Source: Strix aluco (Eukaryota > Chordata > Aves > Strigiformes > Strigidae). Taken from it: a stretch of 64,000 bases of DNA. Shown one piece after another: positions 10,401-23,535 of this stretch. Where the stretch lies: the NCBI RefSeq assembly GCF_031877795.1, contig NC_133935.1:54175330-54239329 (forward strand), read 5' to 3'. Made by a program: the position numbers and the translations under genes. Each line of letters begins with the position of its first letter. The first letter of the stretch is position 1. The notes beneath the pieces are model-generated. The model ran no database searches. It was not told the DNA's origin and was given only the letters and a program-made list of their open reading frames with translations.

Positions 10401-13400
10401 ACAAGGGCTAGTTCATGTCTTTTCAGCAGTGTAGGCACCTTTTGTTTCATCTGTATGTACTAGTCCACCTTGCCCTGAAGGTCAGTGACCTTGATCTGAG
10501 AGGATATGAGTGCAGTGACATTGTATCTTTGCTTCCCTACTTGTTTCATCTCTTCTTACCCAGCAGTTGAGGATACTGGCAGTTTGCAAGCAGAAAGCTG
10601 TGCACATCTCTAGTTTGGGTTTGAAATCTGCTTTGTTTTGGTACCCTGAACCACTTGTGTAGGATGATTCTCTTGTGTAGGAAGTTATCTGCAGTTGTGA
10701 AATAACAAATGGAGGACTGTGGCTGCTGGAAGATGGAAGGTGAATGTGTGTCTGTGTTTCTGTTCCCTAAAGCTGCAGCTCGGTTGTCCTGAACAGTTGT
10801 CCATCACCTCTACATCTGGGTCTGGTGGAGCACCAAAGGCACAGTGACTGCGTTGGAAGGGCTGTCCAAGGTTGAATGTGCATAATCTGTACTTCAGTGG
10901 CACCAGATTCAACAAGTAGTTTTATCCTGTCAGGAGTTAAAAAAAAAGTGCTAAGGAAGTTACATCTTACTTTTAGAAACATTCAGTTTTCCTACGTCTT
11001 ATTTTTATGACATAGCAGATAGCTTTCCTTAAGACTTTTAACTGGAGAAACAAATTAACCAAATGTGGAAGTTGTCGCTTTTAGGCTGGGGAAATTTTTG
11101 ACAAAGGATGACCAAAATACTGCATTTAATTATGTATAAGTAGGCAAGCTTAAAATAAACTTTGTATAAAATGCATTTGTTCAGGTAATATATATATATA
11201 CACACATATTCACCTGTGCATATATGCTTTCCAGTTGTGTATGTTGTGCTAAAATGAACATTTTCACCCATTCATTCTTTATTATCAAGTAATGTTGTCT
11301 CACAACTTATGTTGATGAAACAGTAGTATTACTCTTGTTTTTCTCCATTAGAACATAAAATTTGAATTTTAACTCAAAAATACTCCATCGCAGCAAGCAT
11401 TTTATGGTTCTGTGGCCAGTGGTATTTCTTCTTAACTTTCTGAGATTATTTCAGATTATTTCGTGTGTGTGTATAAATATTTCTTTTAAAAAAGAATGAA
11501 TATGTAGAGAGAACTGAGAGGAAGAAATGTCTTCCGGAAGCTGTTTTCTAAAGCCTAGTACTGTGGTAACTTCCAGCATCTGATCACTTTTCTAGTAGCC
11601 ACTAATAATAATGTCTGTCTTAATGCAGTTTTTATTTAAAGATTGGTGAAGTCCCATTAAAATGCAATCTTTGTTCCTCTGTTATTAGGTCTGTAAGTAC
11701 TGCTTAACTGTGATCTACCTTCAAAGGTACTATCTGTGAGTAAACCTGAGTGATGCGTTTAATGATGTTTGGAACTTTTCCAAGCTAGTATGAAATTGCT
11801 TGGAGATGTCAAGTGAGTTAACACTTGCTGTCTCTCTACTTACAACCTGGCTTTTGTTAGACTGCCAGCAGTAATGATGAATGTAAAATTCCATGGGATC
11901 AGCGTCTGATAGAAGTCTTCATGTATGTCCATAGCTTTAGATAGCAACACAGGTCAAAACTGCAGCAGTGAAGACTTCTACCTTTCTTGGTGTGCCACGG
12001 GAGAGATGGAGACCTTTACATGAAACTGAGGCTGTACTGGTATTCAAAACTTGAGTTTCTAAGTCGAATTGGAAGGTAGATGAGCGGTCTTAATTGGACT
12101 GCTCACCATGCAGAGCAAATGACTTCAGCAATTCTGAACATAGAACAGACAATTAAGTTCTTCTCTGCTTTCTGTACAGCCACTGAATAAGCACTTCTAT
12201 GCAGTTTTGCTTTTTTAAAACACTTTTAGTTTGTTACTTGTGATGTAAAAGGTAGTGACCCCTGTGGATAGATAGATGTAATGAAAAGTAATTGGAGATC
12301 CTATGAAACAGTTGGTGAAAAACAGCCTGTTAGGACTACCTTGAGCTCAATGGAGTTTTGTTTTAGAGATGTTACCAAATAAAGATACCTGTAACAGTGA
12401 AGGTAAAGTATAGTCTTCTCTCTAAACCTATGCAATTGTGATTTTTAAGATGTAGTTTCATCAGCACAAGTAAGAAAGGCATCTTATACAACTCTTGGAT
12501 AAATCAGTTGGTACCACTGGTTATTTTGTGGTTGTTACTCTGGCAAGAAACTTTGAACGAGAATGGGGTTCATTATTGTAACGCATTGCAGTGAGATAGA
12601 TATGGTGACTGTAACCCAGAATGGTGATCAGCATGTTTTTCTATTAGCAGACTCTCTTCACAAGTTGAAAGGAAAGGTGATGGAGTTCAGGCTGTATTTT
12701 CAAGCACAGATCCAGCTTTTCCCTCTTGCATGATTAATAGTTTCTGTTACATTTCATGTGTTGCTACTGGTGTTAAGGAAATCTTCTCTTATATACCTGT
12801 CTTTCATTCCTGGTCATGTTTTTCTGGCTTTATTTTAGCTATCTTGAAAGTTATCACTGAGTAAGGGCTGTGAAAGGAAGATCAAAATTAAAACTGCTTG
12901 CTCCCTATCTTATCTACGACTGCTGAAATGATGTCTAATGCATTGTTATTCTACAGATACTGTATGAGATTTGTGCAAAATACAATTACACTTAAAAATA
13001 TTTCAGTTGTCATAAATCCTTTGCAAACTTTACTTTTCCACCATTTTCCAAAAATATAGAATTTATTTTTGTCCGAGATTTATAAGAGGTTAGTGTAGGT
13101 CTTTAACTTGAGCTTATGAAATACTGTTATTCAAAGTCAAAAGGAGCTTGAGGACCATGTTTTTGACACCATAGCTTTCACCTAATACTTTTTTCAAAAG
13201 AGTATGCCTCAGAGAGGCAAAATACTTTCCAATAGCTATGTTATTTTCTTTCTTTTGTTTGTTTTTGAATCAATGTCTATATTTTACATGTAAGCTGAAA
13301 TTACTTTTTGTGGAAACACATTTTTTTAATATCAGAAGAACATGTCATATCACTAAACTCTTGATTTGATGCTTAAAATGACAGAACAGCATGCTCTTAA

Positions 13401-16400
13401 TAGAGGACTCAAATTCATTGTATTTTTATCAAATGTGTGTGTATGGTTCTATGCAATCTTCTGTAGTGGGTTTTTTCCATTTAAGTAAATCCATACAATT
13501 GTAGGGGAACCTATACATTACATAAATTCCGTTAGAGGGATGCCCTTCAGTTTGCAGTGTTTCAACATTTGGAAGATGAGAAATAAGACTACCGTGATGT
13601 AGGTGAAAGAAAAAATAATGGTAGTCTGTAACTGGACAATTGCATGCTATTCCTTTGCTGGATTCATCCCTTTCTTCTTTGGCTCAGTATAATTTTCTAA
13701 TCACATACAACTCTGGTTTTGTTGCCCCGTTAATTTTTTGTGTGTTAAATGTGCTACTTGCCAATTGCTGCTGCCCCTGAGCTTTTGAGTTCAGTCTTAG
13801 TCCATCACTTTTGCTCATTGTTTTTCCTTCCACTGTTAAAAGGTCTTAGCTTTTCCACTTCTGTCTTTGCAAGGTCTTTTGGTTCAGCTCTTGCATCCGT
13901 GGTGTTTAAGTCCAGCTATTTGGGCATTTTAGGATGGTATTAAGAAAAATAAAGATGGTCTTCCTAGTTTCTTTAGCATCAGAGAAATGATTGCAACAAG
14001 TCCTGCTGTGTTGCCATAGCACTGGCTGAACTATGCTCATTCATCTTGTGGGAATGTTGCATGTGCAGTGTAGCAATGGGATAGGAACTTCAAACTATTA
14101 CTGTATGCTAAGCACAGATCCAGTTTATGGGGAGAAAAATTAAATGCAATGACTAGAAAGACTTCTTGAGTAAATGCAACCTTTTTTTCCCCATATCTAT
14201 GACATGGCTAGATTTGAAAGGGTTGCTTGTGTGGAACATCTGTTCTTGATCTTTGTGACCCCCTGCCAAGTATCTGCTCTTTGGTGGAAAGCATGAAAAT
14301 ACTAGTGCTTCTAAGTGGCTAGAAAAAAAGTACTACTTTTTTTTAAAAAAACTGATTTTTGGAAATGGCTGAGCCATTTTTGCTGACTTTGGTATGAAAT
14401 GCTATTCCTTCCAGCTGCAAAAGTATGCATGTGACTAAGGACCCTCAGCAGCCAAAGGCAAGGTCATGAGTTTTTGCTGATTTGATTTAGTTGCTTGAAC
14501 CATGTGCACCATGACAATAGTACCTAATCCCCAAGTAGTTCCTGTTATTTGTAAATCTCAATTTCACCCAGTTTAGTCACAGATTACATGGAAGAAACAC
14601 CTAAGTGCTGAATTGTACATTTTGTGAGAGAACATTATGTATGCTGTTTTCTCTTTCCTATTTCTTTGCATTAAGTTAATCACTGTGGTACTTCAGTGTT
14701 TTATCAGCAGTATATGAAACAGCATGACTTAGCCAGCACACATGCATGTTCTCCCTACAGGGGTGGTTTTGGTATAGGGCTGCTTCTGTTGAGAGTCTTA
14801 TCGTACACAGGCACACATGAAAGAGCACAGTACATATTGCCTTCTATTGAAAATACTGTTTTGGAAAGCAAAATAGGGTGGTCTTTTAATTTCTGTGAAT
14901 ATACATTTCATCATCTTGTATAAGTCTTTAGAAGGTTCTATTCATTCTGTCGTCTGTATAAATGAAGCTGTTTTTTCTTGGGGGAGTTAACCATGGCTCC
15001 AATGAGCGTTCCTTCTCATGGCTGTCATGGACCCAGCTGTGCGCTTCTGTAAAGATTAGGTCTGGGATTGTCTTGTATAATTCCGATCATCTTTGGAAAG
15101 CAGTGTTATGAGTGGCAGCTTTACTGAGGAGCTACCCTGCAAAACTGCCTCAGTTCAGTGCATAGGAAAACTTGGTGGCTTTGTCCTTGCTCCTATTGCA
15201 TTGTCAAAAGCTGACAGGCTTGGGTAACTTAGTTTGTCCTCTGGCAGAGCGGAAAGGGGTTTTCTCACAAACTTGAGAAATATCACTGAAGAGCCAGTAG
15301 GAATGCAAGCATAACTTTAAATTACAGGTTAGATTTGATCAGGTGAATATATACTTTGAATCAAATGAGACTGTGCTGTGACAACTAACTCCCCAAGGTG
15401 CTACTTTTTTTTTTTTCTTTGCTTACTAGCAAGTTTAGCTTCATCTAGTTCTCAGTCAGGGAACTGAATTTGCCTAAGCACTGGGCCATCTTTGTTGTCA
15501 GTGGTCACCCTGAACTTACTTGGCATGTAATGTCATGTGGTCTGATGAGTTAACCTCCCAGCTGCTGGCAGATACTGAAAATCCTGGAGGGATGATTTAG
15601 ATTGACTTGTGGAGGAATCTGTTGAAGAACAGTTTCTCATTGCTGCTTACTAGGTATGAGCCCCTAAAATGAGTTCAGGAGACATCCTAAACTTCTTCCA
15701 CCTATCCTAGTGGAACAAGTGTTTATGGTTGACAGTGCAGAAAGATGAGAAATGAAATTTGCCTTCTGTAGATAATTACCCATCGGTGCCAGTAAGGTAA
15801 CTGTAGTTCAGTACCAAACTCAGATTTGTCATGTCTAACTGCTGTGCAAGCTTGTAATCAGCTTTCCTTCACCTCTTTGTGAGCTTCCTCACAAAGGGGC
15901 TCAGCCTTGTGTGATAGCATGTTGAGAACAGATGTTTACAGGGAAACTTTCTTCAGTGTGTTTTTGATTAATATCCTTTTGATGCTTTAACTATTTTGGT
16001 CAAACATCATATCTCTTCTGGCTTGTGGAAGTATCAGTGTTTATGTGGGTTTTCCCAGTAGTTATGTGGATGCTCCTGATTCTGATGAGCAAAGCAGCCG
16101 TTGCATGTGTGTCATCTTTGGGGGGAGGAGGGGTGATACAACAGTGTTTCACAAACCTTGGTGCCTTGTGTTGTCTTAAGTTATCTACTACTTAAGACTC
16201 ATAAAATGGCTCAGTCTTTTGGATGATTTCTTGGGGTGGGATCTGGAATTTCAGTGAAGACTGATAGCTTTATTATCAGTTGAATTTTAGAACAAGATTT
16301 TTGAGTTTGTCGTTTTGTTACTGCTTGTTTGCCAGTGCTAATGGTTCTTCTGTAATAAAGAAAAATAAGGATGTAGGTTACTAGGTAAAAAACAATGAGA

Positions 16401-19400
16401 ACTGGTTATTTTGGGAAGGAAAGGAACATGAAGGCTGATAGATCAGGGGGCCAATTGCTTGACTGGTATTCTGAGGTGAAGGGATGTTTGTCCTATGTGC
16501 GAGTTTCCCAGTACAGAGAGAGATGGCAAGTTCCTTAATAAACACCTGTTAGTGATACTAACTTTGTTACTATTTTCAGCATCTGATAGGTGTAAATCTG
16601 TTGGGTCTTGGGTTTCTTTTGCCTTTGATAATAACTCTTACTTAAGACCATTAAATCGGCTCCATGCTGTTGTTAGATGTATTAAATAGAAAAGTGCAAG
16701 TTTTGTGATTCCCCCCCCCCCCCCCCCCCCCGGTTGATAGTCTGTCTGGTTTAGTTCTGTATTGTACTGAAGCTTTTTGGATAGTGACTTTTCTAAGTAG
16801 AACTGGAACATGGTTATTCTCCCTTACACATCTGTATACCCTATCATGAATAAAGTATTCTTCAGTTACTGTTAGTATTTGTAGAATACTAAAGAAACTT
16901 GTGGATCAGCATGACTTGTCATACATGAAATGCTACTGCTAACATTGTTTGGCTACCTTCTTATACCGTCCGGTAAACTGAAGTGTTTTAAATGCTAGAC
17001 ACTAGAGTTCAATCTGATTTGTAGCAGCACTTCAACACATAACATTTTGTAAAAGACATGGTGTGTTCACCACAGTTTATAGAATATTCTGAAATGTCTG
17101 AGGTCTTATCAGAGCACAAAGATGTCATTTTATGTTTTACCTATGTCTTGTAGGTGCTTTTTTGTTAAACTCCAGTGAGGAACACTACTCCCTTGACTTA
17201 ACATTAGAAGGTCTATATGGCAGGTTTTGAGCTAGTTTATGATTATAAGCTTTATAGAGGAAGGAGATTGCCTTGCATGTGTCTCCACTGTAAGGTTCTA
17301 AATCTTCCTTGAAACTCCTGGCTCTTCAGATGGTCAGACAGGTTACTAGATGATAATTGCTGCATCTGATCCACTGCAGCAGCTCCTCAAGCTTTACTTT
17401 CACATTTCCATTGAGTTGTGCATGCCTCCTTGCTTAGGAGGCAGTTATGATGTTGTCCTGTATACTTCTCTGAGTGCTGACTGGACGTGAGTGTTGAGTG
17501 TCCACAGCTGCTATTCACTTTGTTATTGTTGAGGTGGCCACAAAAATGAAAGGACTGAATCTAGCAGGGACATAGCTGTAGCCACAGCATCGGCAATGTA
17601 AGTGTGCTTGTCAGTGTCTTGCTGCTAGATTGCAGAAAAATAAATCGTGAGGAGGGTATCCACTGCGTTGTTCTAGGTTGTTGGTTTTTTCTTCTTTTGT
17701 GTAGGAAAGGGGAAGGTCGCCAGAAGGCAGTGTACTGTTTAGGGTGGTAGAATTCTAGCCATTTGGCTTTGACAGTTCCCCTGTGACATTACCCTGCATT
17801 TTCACAGATTTGGCAGGTAATCTAGGTACTGCTATGTCCTTGAAGGGGGGTAGTTTGACAACAAAGTCTTAGCTATTCTAGCACTTTGCCACTGCCAAAA
17901 GGGGCAATCCCATTTTATGTCTTCCCTCCCCCATTTTGTCGCTTGCAATTTCTTTGATACACATGTGGTTCTTAGCTGAGTCTGCTCACCATCACTAGTA
18001 GTGAGAAACAGAGCTGTTTCTTTTGGTGGCAGCAAGCTGTTAGATTAGATTAGCTCTCTTGGGTAATTGCATTCTTAGAAGGTCTGGAAAAACTCTTTAA
18101 ATCAGTGTCTCCTTGCCTGAATAGCACTTACTCTTTCAAAGACACTGGATCTACAGGAATAGGCCTAAACCACCTATAGAAAAAGGTTTCTCTTTCTATT
18201 CCCCAAAGCATAGCACTGGTCTCTTTCTTTCTCTTCATCTTTGTTGGTTCTATGGCATTCCATTTGGGAATGCAGACGAGGTGCAATTTGAGCATACAAA
18301 GAGCAAAGATCCTCTTTAAGGATTCTCTTTTGAGTGTGCCTGTTGGTTCTATTCTCACTAATGTTCTGGGCCATGAGATTTTGCTACACAAAGGAGCAAA
18401 TCCAGGATAAGTGCTTACAGATCCTCAGTTTAGCCCTCATTTATTGGAGGGCAAACAACATTACTGAATTGTCACTTGAAACAAGACTACCTTCCAGGCT
18501 TTTCAGACAAATATAAAAGGTTTTCCAAATTTAAAGAGCTGTGAAGGTTCTTGATGTACTTTTGCAACTACCCAATAGTGCCTTTTTTTTTTTCTTGAAG
18601 TATGTGTTGGGTTAGATTTAGTGATAGAGTAGGTAAAAAGCTTTTCAGATGTTCAGCTGTCCTTGGAAAATACTAAGTGTTTCCTCAGCCCATCTCCAAG
18701 ATGGCACAAGTTTTCAAAAACTTTAATCGGCAGCATTTGCCACATAATGGTCCAGAGGTTATGGTAAGCCCATATGGGCAACTTCAGAGGACACTGTGTG
18801 TACTGCTTTTAATTACTAAAAAACCCTCTGTTTTCATAAATGTGGCTAATTATCAAGATCTGTTTTCATTAAAAACATGTGAGCCCAGGAAGAGTCTTAA
18901 ACCTCCTTCCAAGGTTTCTTAAAGACCAGGAAAAGGCACAGGGCAGAATAGACTCCTACTTACTGCTGGCCAAAATTTTGATGGGAGTAAAGGGTGTTAC
19001 TGTAGTTTTATTAAGCAAATAATTTCTGCAAACAATGTATGGCTGACTGTTGTTTCAGTTTTGAAACTGGTTGTTTCTTGAGTTAGTAAAGAAATCAAAA
19101 CACAAGTACTGCAGTGCCACAAATACTTTTTAAAAGAAGAGAAAATATTTTTAATAAAAACACAACAGTCAAAATAAGGTGCTCCTGTAAGTATTGATGC
19201 AACGTGTATCTAAGAAGTTAAAAGGTTAATTACAAATGTTTCTGAAGAGAAGTCTAAGGGAACAAGAATAAAGCCAGTCATGGACATCATTTTGCACTTG
19301 CTTACTGGAGATCTTGTTGCATGTGTTCTTGATTTCCATCCCCCTTAACTCTTGACCAAATGTACTTCTGTGTAGATAGGTCCCTAGACTGTTACTGCAT

Positions 19401-22400
19401 TGGAGGAAGGGTGTATTTAGCTATTGTGTTTTATTGACATGACATAAAGAATGCTTGTAAAGACTTTGTCTTGTAGTTAGTCAAAAAAGGAGACGTGCTA
19501 ATTTCATGCGTCACTTATAATTAGACTACTACAGATTTTCATCAGATGATTCTTCTGTGTCATTAATTTTAAGATATTAATGTAATAGATTTTAGTTCAA
19601 TAGGAAATTCAGTTACATGATTTTGAATAGACCAGGTTTTTTCTTTCTGCATGCACAGTGAATTAGTGTTGAAATACATCTGTATTATTGTTATGAACTG
19701 TATGAAGTAGTTTGTGCTAATAGAAAAGGTAAACGATGCTTACATTTTTGTGATACAGAAGATTGTTTAGTGTGTAAATGGCACATATAGCAGTTTGCTT
19801 TGTGGAGTTAAGTACATCATGAAGCTACGTTCTTCAGATGGACAGTGATGAATATATTCCCAGGTTCTACAATTAACTTTGTTTAAGCACTTCTTTTGGT
19901 AAATGTCTTTGGCTTCTGCCTTCAGTGAAGACAAGAACAGGAATTTCTTTTGAACTATAACCTAGAGACTTAAATATTTAACTCCTTAAGTATAATGAGG
20001 GGTGTACTTGTATAGTGTCCTTGTTCACTGTTTTCACTTTAATAGACTATTGCCTTATCTCCGATCTGAAATTAAATAAGGTATTTCTCTTACAAAGTAA
20101 TTCAGTTGAAAACTTACAAGCACCAGAAAACTACCATCTTGGCTGAAATGCTTTGCTGTCTTTAGGCATTCTTATAAAGTATTTTATCTGTAGAGTTGTG
20201 GGAGGGTTGGTTTTCTTTTTGTCAGCACTAACATGGCATAGTGCTTGTTGCTGTCTTGACAAATGCCTTACATGTCTGGGCCTTGGGGTATTTCTAATAT
20301 TTCACATCAACTGAATGATTGTAACTAAAGGTATGATGTGCAGGTCATGAGTCATTGGAATTTGGTAGAAGTACTCTTTGGGCATTAGCATTCTTATAAT
20401 ACATGTTAGCCTGATCGTACATGAGTAGACGTTGATGCAGGCATAATATGATCTTCACGTGAGCTCGTACAACTTGGTAACTGGGAAAATGACAAAAAAA
20501 AATTGATCTCACTTCTGTCACTGTGTCCCCCCAGTCAAGACTACAGATTTCTTATGGCATGCAGCTGGAATGAAAAAGTCTGGGAAATACTTCCAAATCT
20601 TCTTAAAGTTTAAAACAATCTAAAGGACTGTATCACATTTTGGGACAAAAGAGATCTGTTTTCTGTGCTGTCTACTACTGCTAAACCACTACGTTCTCTT
20701 TTCCTAACTCTGTTTTTAATTTCATAAATTTAACATCTATCTTTAGTGTTAACTCATTCTGCTATTCCAATGTGGGTGATGCCTCTTTTAAAATAGTGGA
20801 GAAAGTCTTTCCGAAGTTAATTTGTTAAATAATATGTAAAATTTGATTGTCATATTTAGAAATATTTCTATCTCAGTAATATTCTTCTGCTGCATTGAGA
20901 AATGCACAGCATCAAACTGACAAAAGGTGTGTTGTGCAGTGATCTGAGATGCATTGGTGATACTCAATATCTGTTTAAATAATAGGCCTGTTAGAAGAAC
21001 AATGTAAACACCATGTAAATGTTTTCAGTTGATGTACCTCTTGAATTTACTGATTTTTCTGTCAGTTTTAGGATCTCTGTCTAATTATTGTAACTGCAAG
21101 AATTTGTGGGATGTCTTTGTGTCTGGAAAGAGTACAATGGAGAAAAGGTTACTTTTTCGGGGAGAAGGGGATCTAAAGAGCTTCTATGGGTTCTATTTCT
21201 GCTGTCTGACTTAGTGAACTCAAGACCTCTGTTATAATAAACATGAACTCTACAGCTGTTGCTTAAGTTACAGTTTGGTGCCTAGATTGTGTCTATTTAA
21301 AACCTTTTCTGTGGATGCAGAGTGCAGAATTCTTGATCTTGTCTTTAAATGGTCTCAGCTGTGATGTGTCCTGGGACTTTTAGGGTTGAAGGAGGTTTGA
21401 GCACAGCTTGTGGATTTTTCTGCTTCTGTGAAGCATTGCTGAGGCTTTGTTAAGACACAGAGCAGAAGGAATGTTCTTATGTTTTATATATAAAAGCATT
21501 TATACCACACACCACCACATGATTTAAATTGTTTGGGACCAAAGCCACTTAAGTCCTCTTGCAAATCAAAATGAAAACAGACTCGATCTCATATTTTAAG
21601 TTCATTAGGTTTGATGGTCTTACCTGTCCTAATTTGATGCAGATTTTGCTTTATTTAAGGCATTAAATTTTAAAGTAGCAGTTTGGCTTTTGTTGGGTTT
21701 CATCTTCCCAGCCTGCAAAGGATAATAGGCGGTGGTCTGGTCAGTGATTGTTCTACTAACAAGATTTGTGTACGACTTACGGCATTCACTGCAACACAGT
21801 TTGTGTAATATTAGTGCTAGTAACTGCTCTACAGTTGATGACATCCTAATGATTTTAATCATTTTTTTAATCAAAATAGGATAGCAGTGTAGACGGAAAA
21901 TTCCCTTGTAGCTAGGCTTCTGTTTCCTTCTCCCATCCCTTTCTCACACCCTCCATTGACTTGATTCACATGTTCCTTTTGGGGGATTAAAAAGTAGTTT
22001 CTAATGGGAACATTAAAGCCATTTAGAATTCTAATTACCGACTTCTAATTAGCCTCACAGTTTTGACCATTTATTTAATGAACTGTCTGTGTTTGAGACT
22101 CACAGATCAGAGTCCTGCTTTCTTGGATTGCCTAAGAAATTGAGAAGTGTGTTATGTGATGGGTATCTGTGGAAATGTTTCTTAGTAAAAAGAAATTATT
22201 CTTAAAACACTTCCTGCTGCTAAGATCAAGCAATAAAAGACTTGATAGGAAGAAAAGTTTTGGGAGGCAAATTCTGTCTCCTGGATATCCAGGTGGTAAA
22301 GGGAAACCAGTGTAGTTTGTAGGTGAAGTAGGAGGAAGCTCAGCTGAGGAACGTGATTGTGGTGTTCTCAGTTCTGTCCTGCTGCTTTTTCTAGCAAAGG

Positions 22401-23459
22401 TGTTAAAGAGTAAGCGGTTTGAAACCTCAGTCAGTTTGCTTCAGGTTTGAATGCTTAAGTAGTAGATCTTGGTAATTTCTGATTTCTTCAATCTCTTGTG
22501 AAGTTTTAATTTGTTCTTTTAAATAATTTTTAAAGCTTTATATGGTTCCAACAAAACTGCTAGTCCCTCTAGGACTGTTGGGTTGAAGCTTTAGGTGCTT
22601 ATACCATCTCTGCTGGGACTACAGGAGTTTGAAATGCAGGAGATTCAGTCCTTGATGTAGATGCCTTTTTTTAAGTGTGTTTCATTCTACACGTGGTAGG
22701 TAAGCCTACAGAGAACTTACACTTGCTGTTTCTCATGTGAGATCAAATTCTTTGAACCTATATGATGTGGATCACAAGGATATTCTCTGTCCACGTTATT
22801 CTTATTTCATACTGCTTGTCTGCAGAACGGGGAAGAGGTGGATCTTCCCTATTCATGGTACTCCACTGCACCTGTGCTTGTGACCTGTCCCTTGTTTGAT
22901 GATATACCTTTACCTGGATTATTTTTGACTGCCAGTAGTTCTAATTGTATGACAAAAGCAAGAAGCAAGCAGATGTAAGCTGCTTTCATTTTTCTCACTT
23001 GCCACTACTATGGTGATGCTAGGTGTGGAAAGCAACTAACTCTTTTTTGGTGCTTGTGTGTTCAATTTTGTTGCTTCAACCATTTGTGAAGGACAATTTG
23101 CAGATGTTAGTTATTGCAGTGTTAGGTGGGGTGGTTTGCATAGAAATTTAGCAATGTATTTAACTTTTTAAAATGAAAGCATCATTGGTGGTCTTAAACA
23201 CTACGAAAACTTTTCATTTGTTGAACAAAGACAATTTTCAGCTGGAAGTATCAGTTGCTAGACTGCATTGATGATGCTTATAAACTGCAAACAGATTGTA
23301 AATGATCTATATTTAACTCTTAATGTCATATGTTTCTACTCTACAAAGGTATAAAGATATGGAGAGCACTGGAGAGCACTCATTAAATCCATAGTGGTCA
23401 CTTTTATTTTCAAGTTGTAATCTAAATGAACTGTGTAAACTGTTTCTATGTTTTTCCAG
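7404..23459 (+). other. SCAF11: SCAF11 intron 1 (about 16 kb)
   Basis: From the first-exon donor to the acceptor TTTTTCCAG at 23451-23459. The first 700 bp are still CpG island. The rest is AT-rich, with only short open frames that show no coding character. It holds a TA/CA microsatellite near 11189-11210, a 21-base C run at 16711-16731, and T-rich tracts. An additional 5' UTR exon inside this interval cannot be excluded from sequence. Confidence 0.6.
16711..16731. repeat. Poly(C)/poly(G) homopolymer, 21 bp
   Basis: Twenty-one consecutive C on the + strand, isolated in AT-rich intron 1. Such a tract can form an i-motif on this strand and stacked-G structures on the other. Length is likely to be polymorphic and hard to sequence. 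Confidence 0.9.
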
Positions 23460-23535
23460 ACTACATTTTGTAAGATGAACAACAGAAAGCAATGTATTCA
23501 AGATACTGAAGGTCAGAAGCATGAAGGCATGGAAG
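23460..23535 (+). CDS. SCAF11: SCAF11 exon 2, contains start codon
   Basis: Acceptor TTTTTCCAG before 23460, donor GGAAG|GTAAAG after 23535. ATG at 23475 opens M-N-N-R-K-Q and the exon ends in E-G-M-E-G, aligning with the recalled human N-terminus (ends E-D-M-E-G). The first 15 nt are 5' UTR. It ends in phase 1. Confidence 0.85.
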
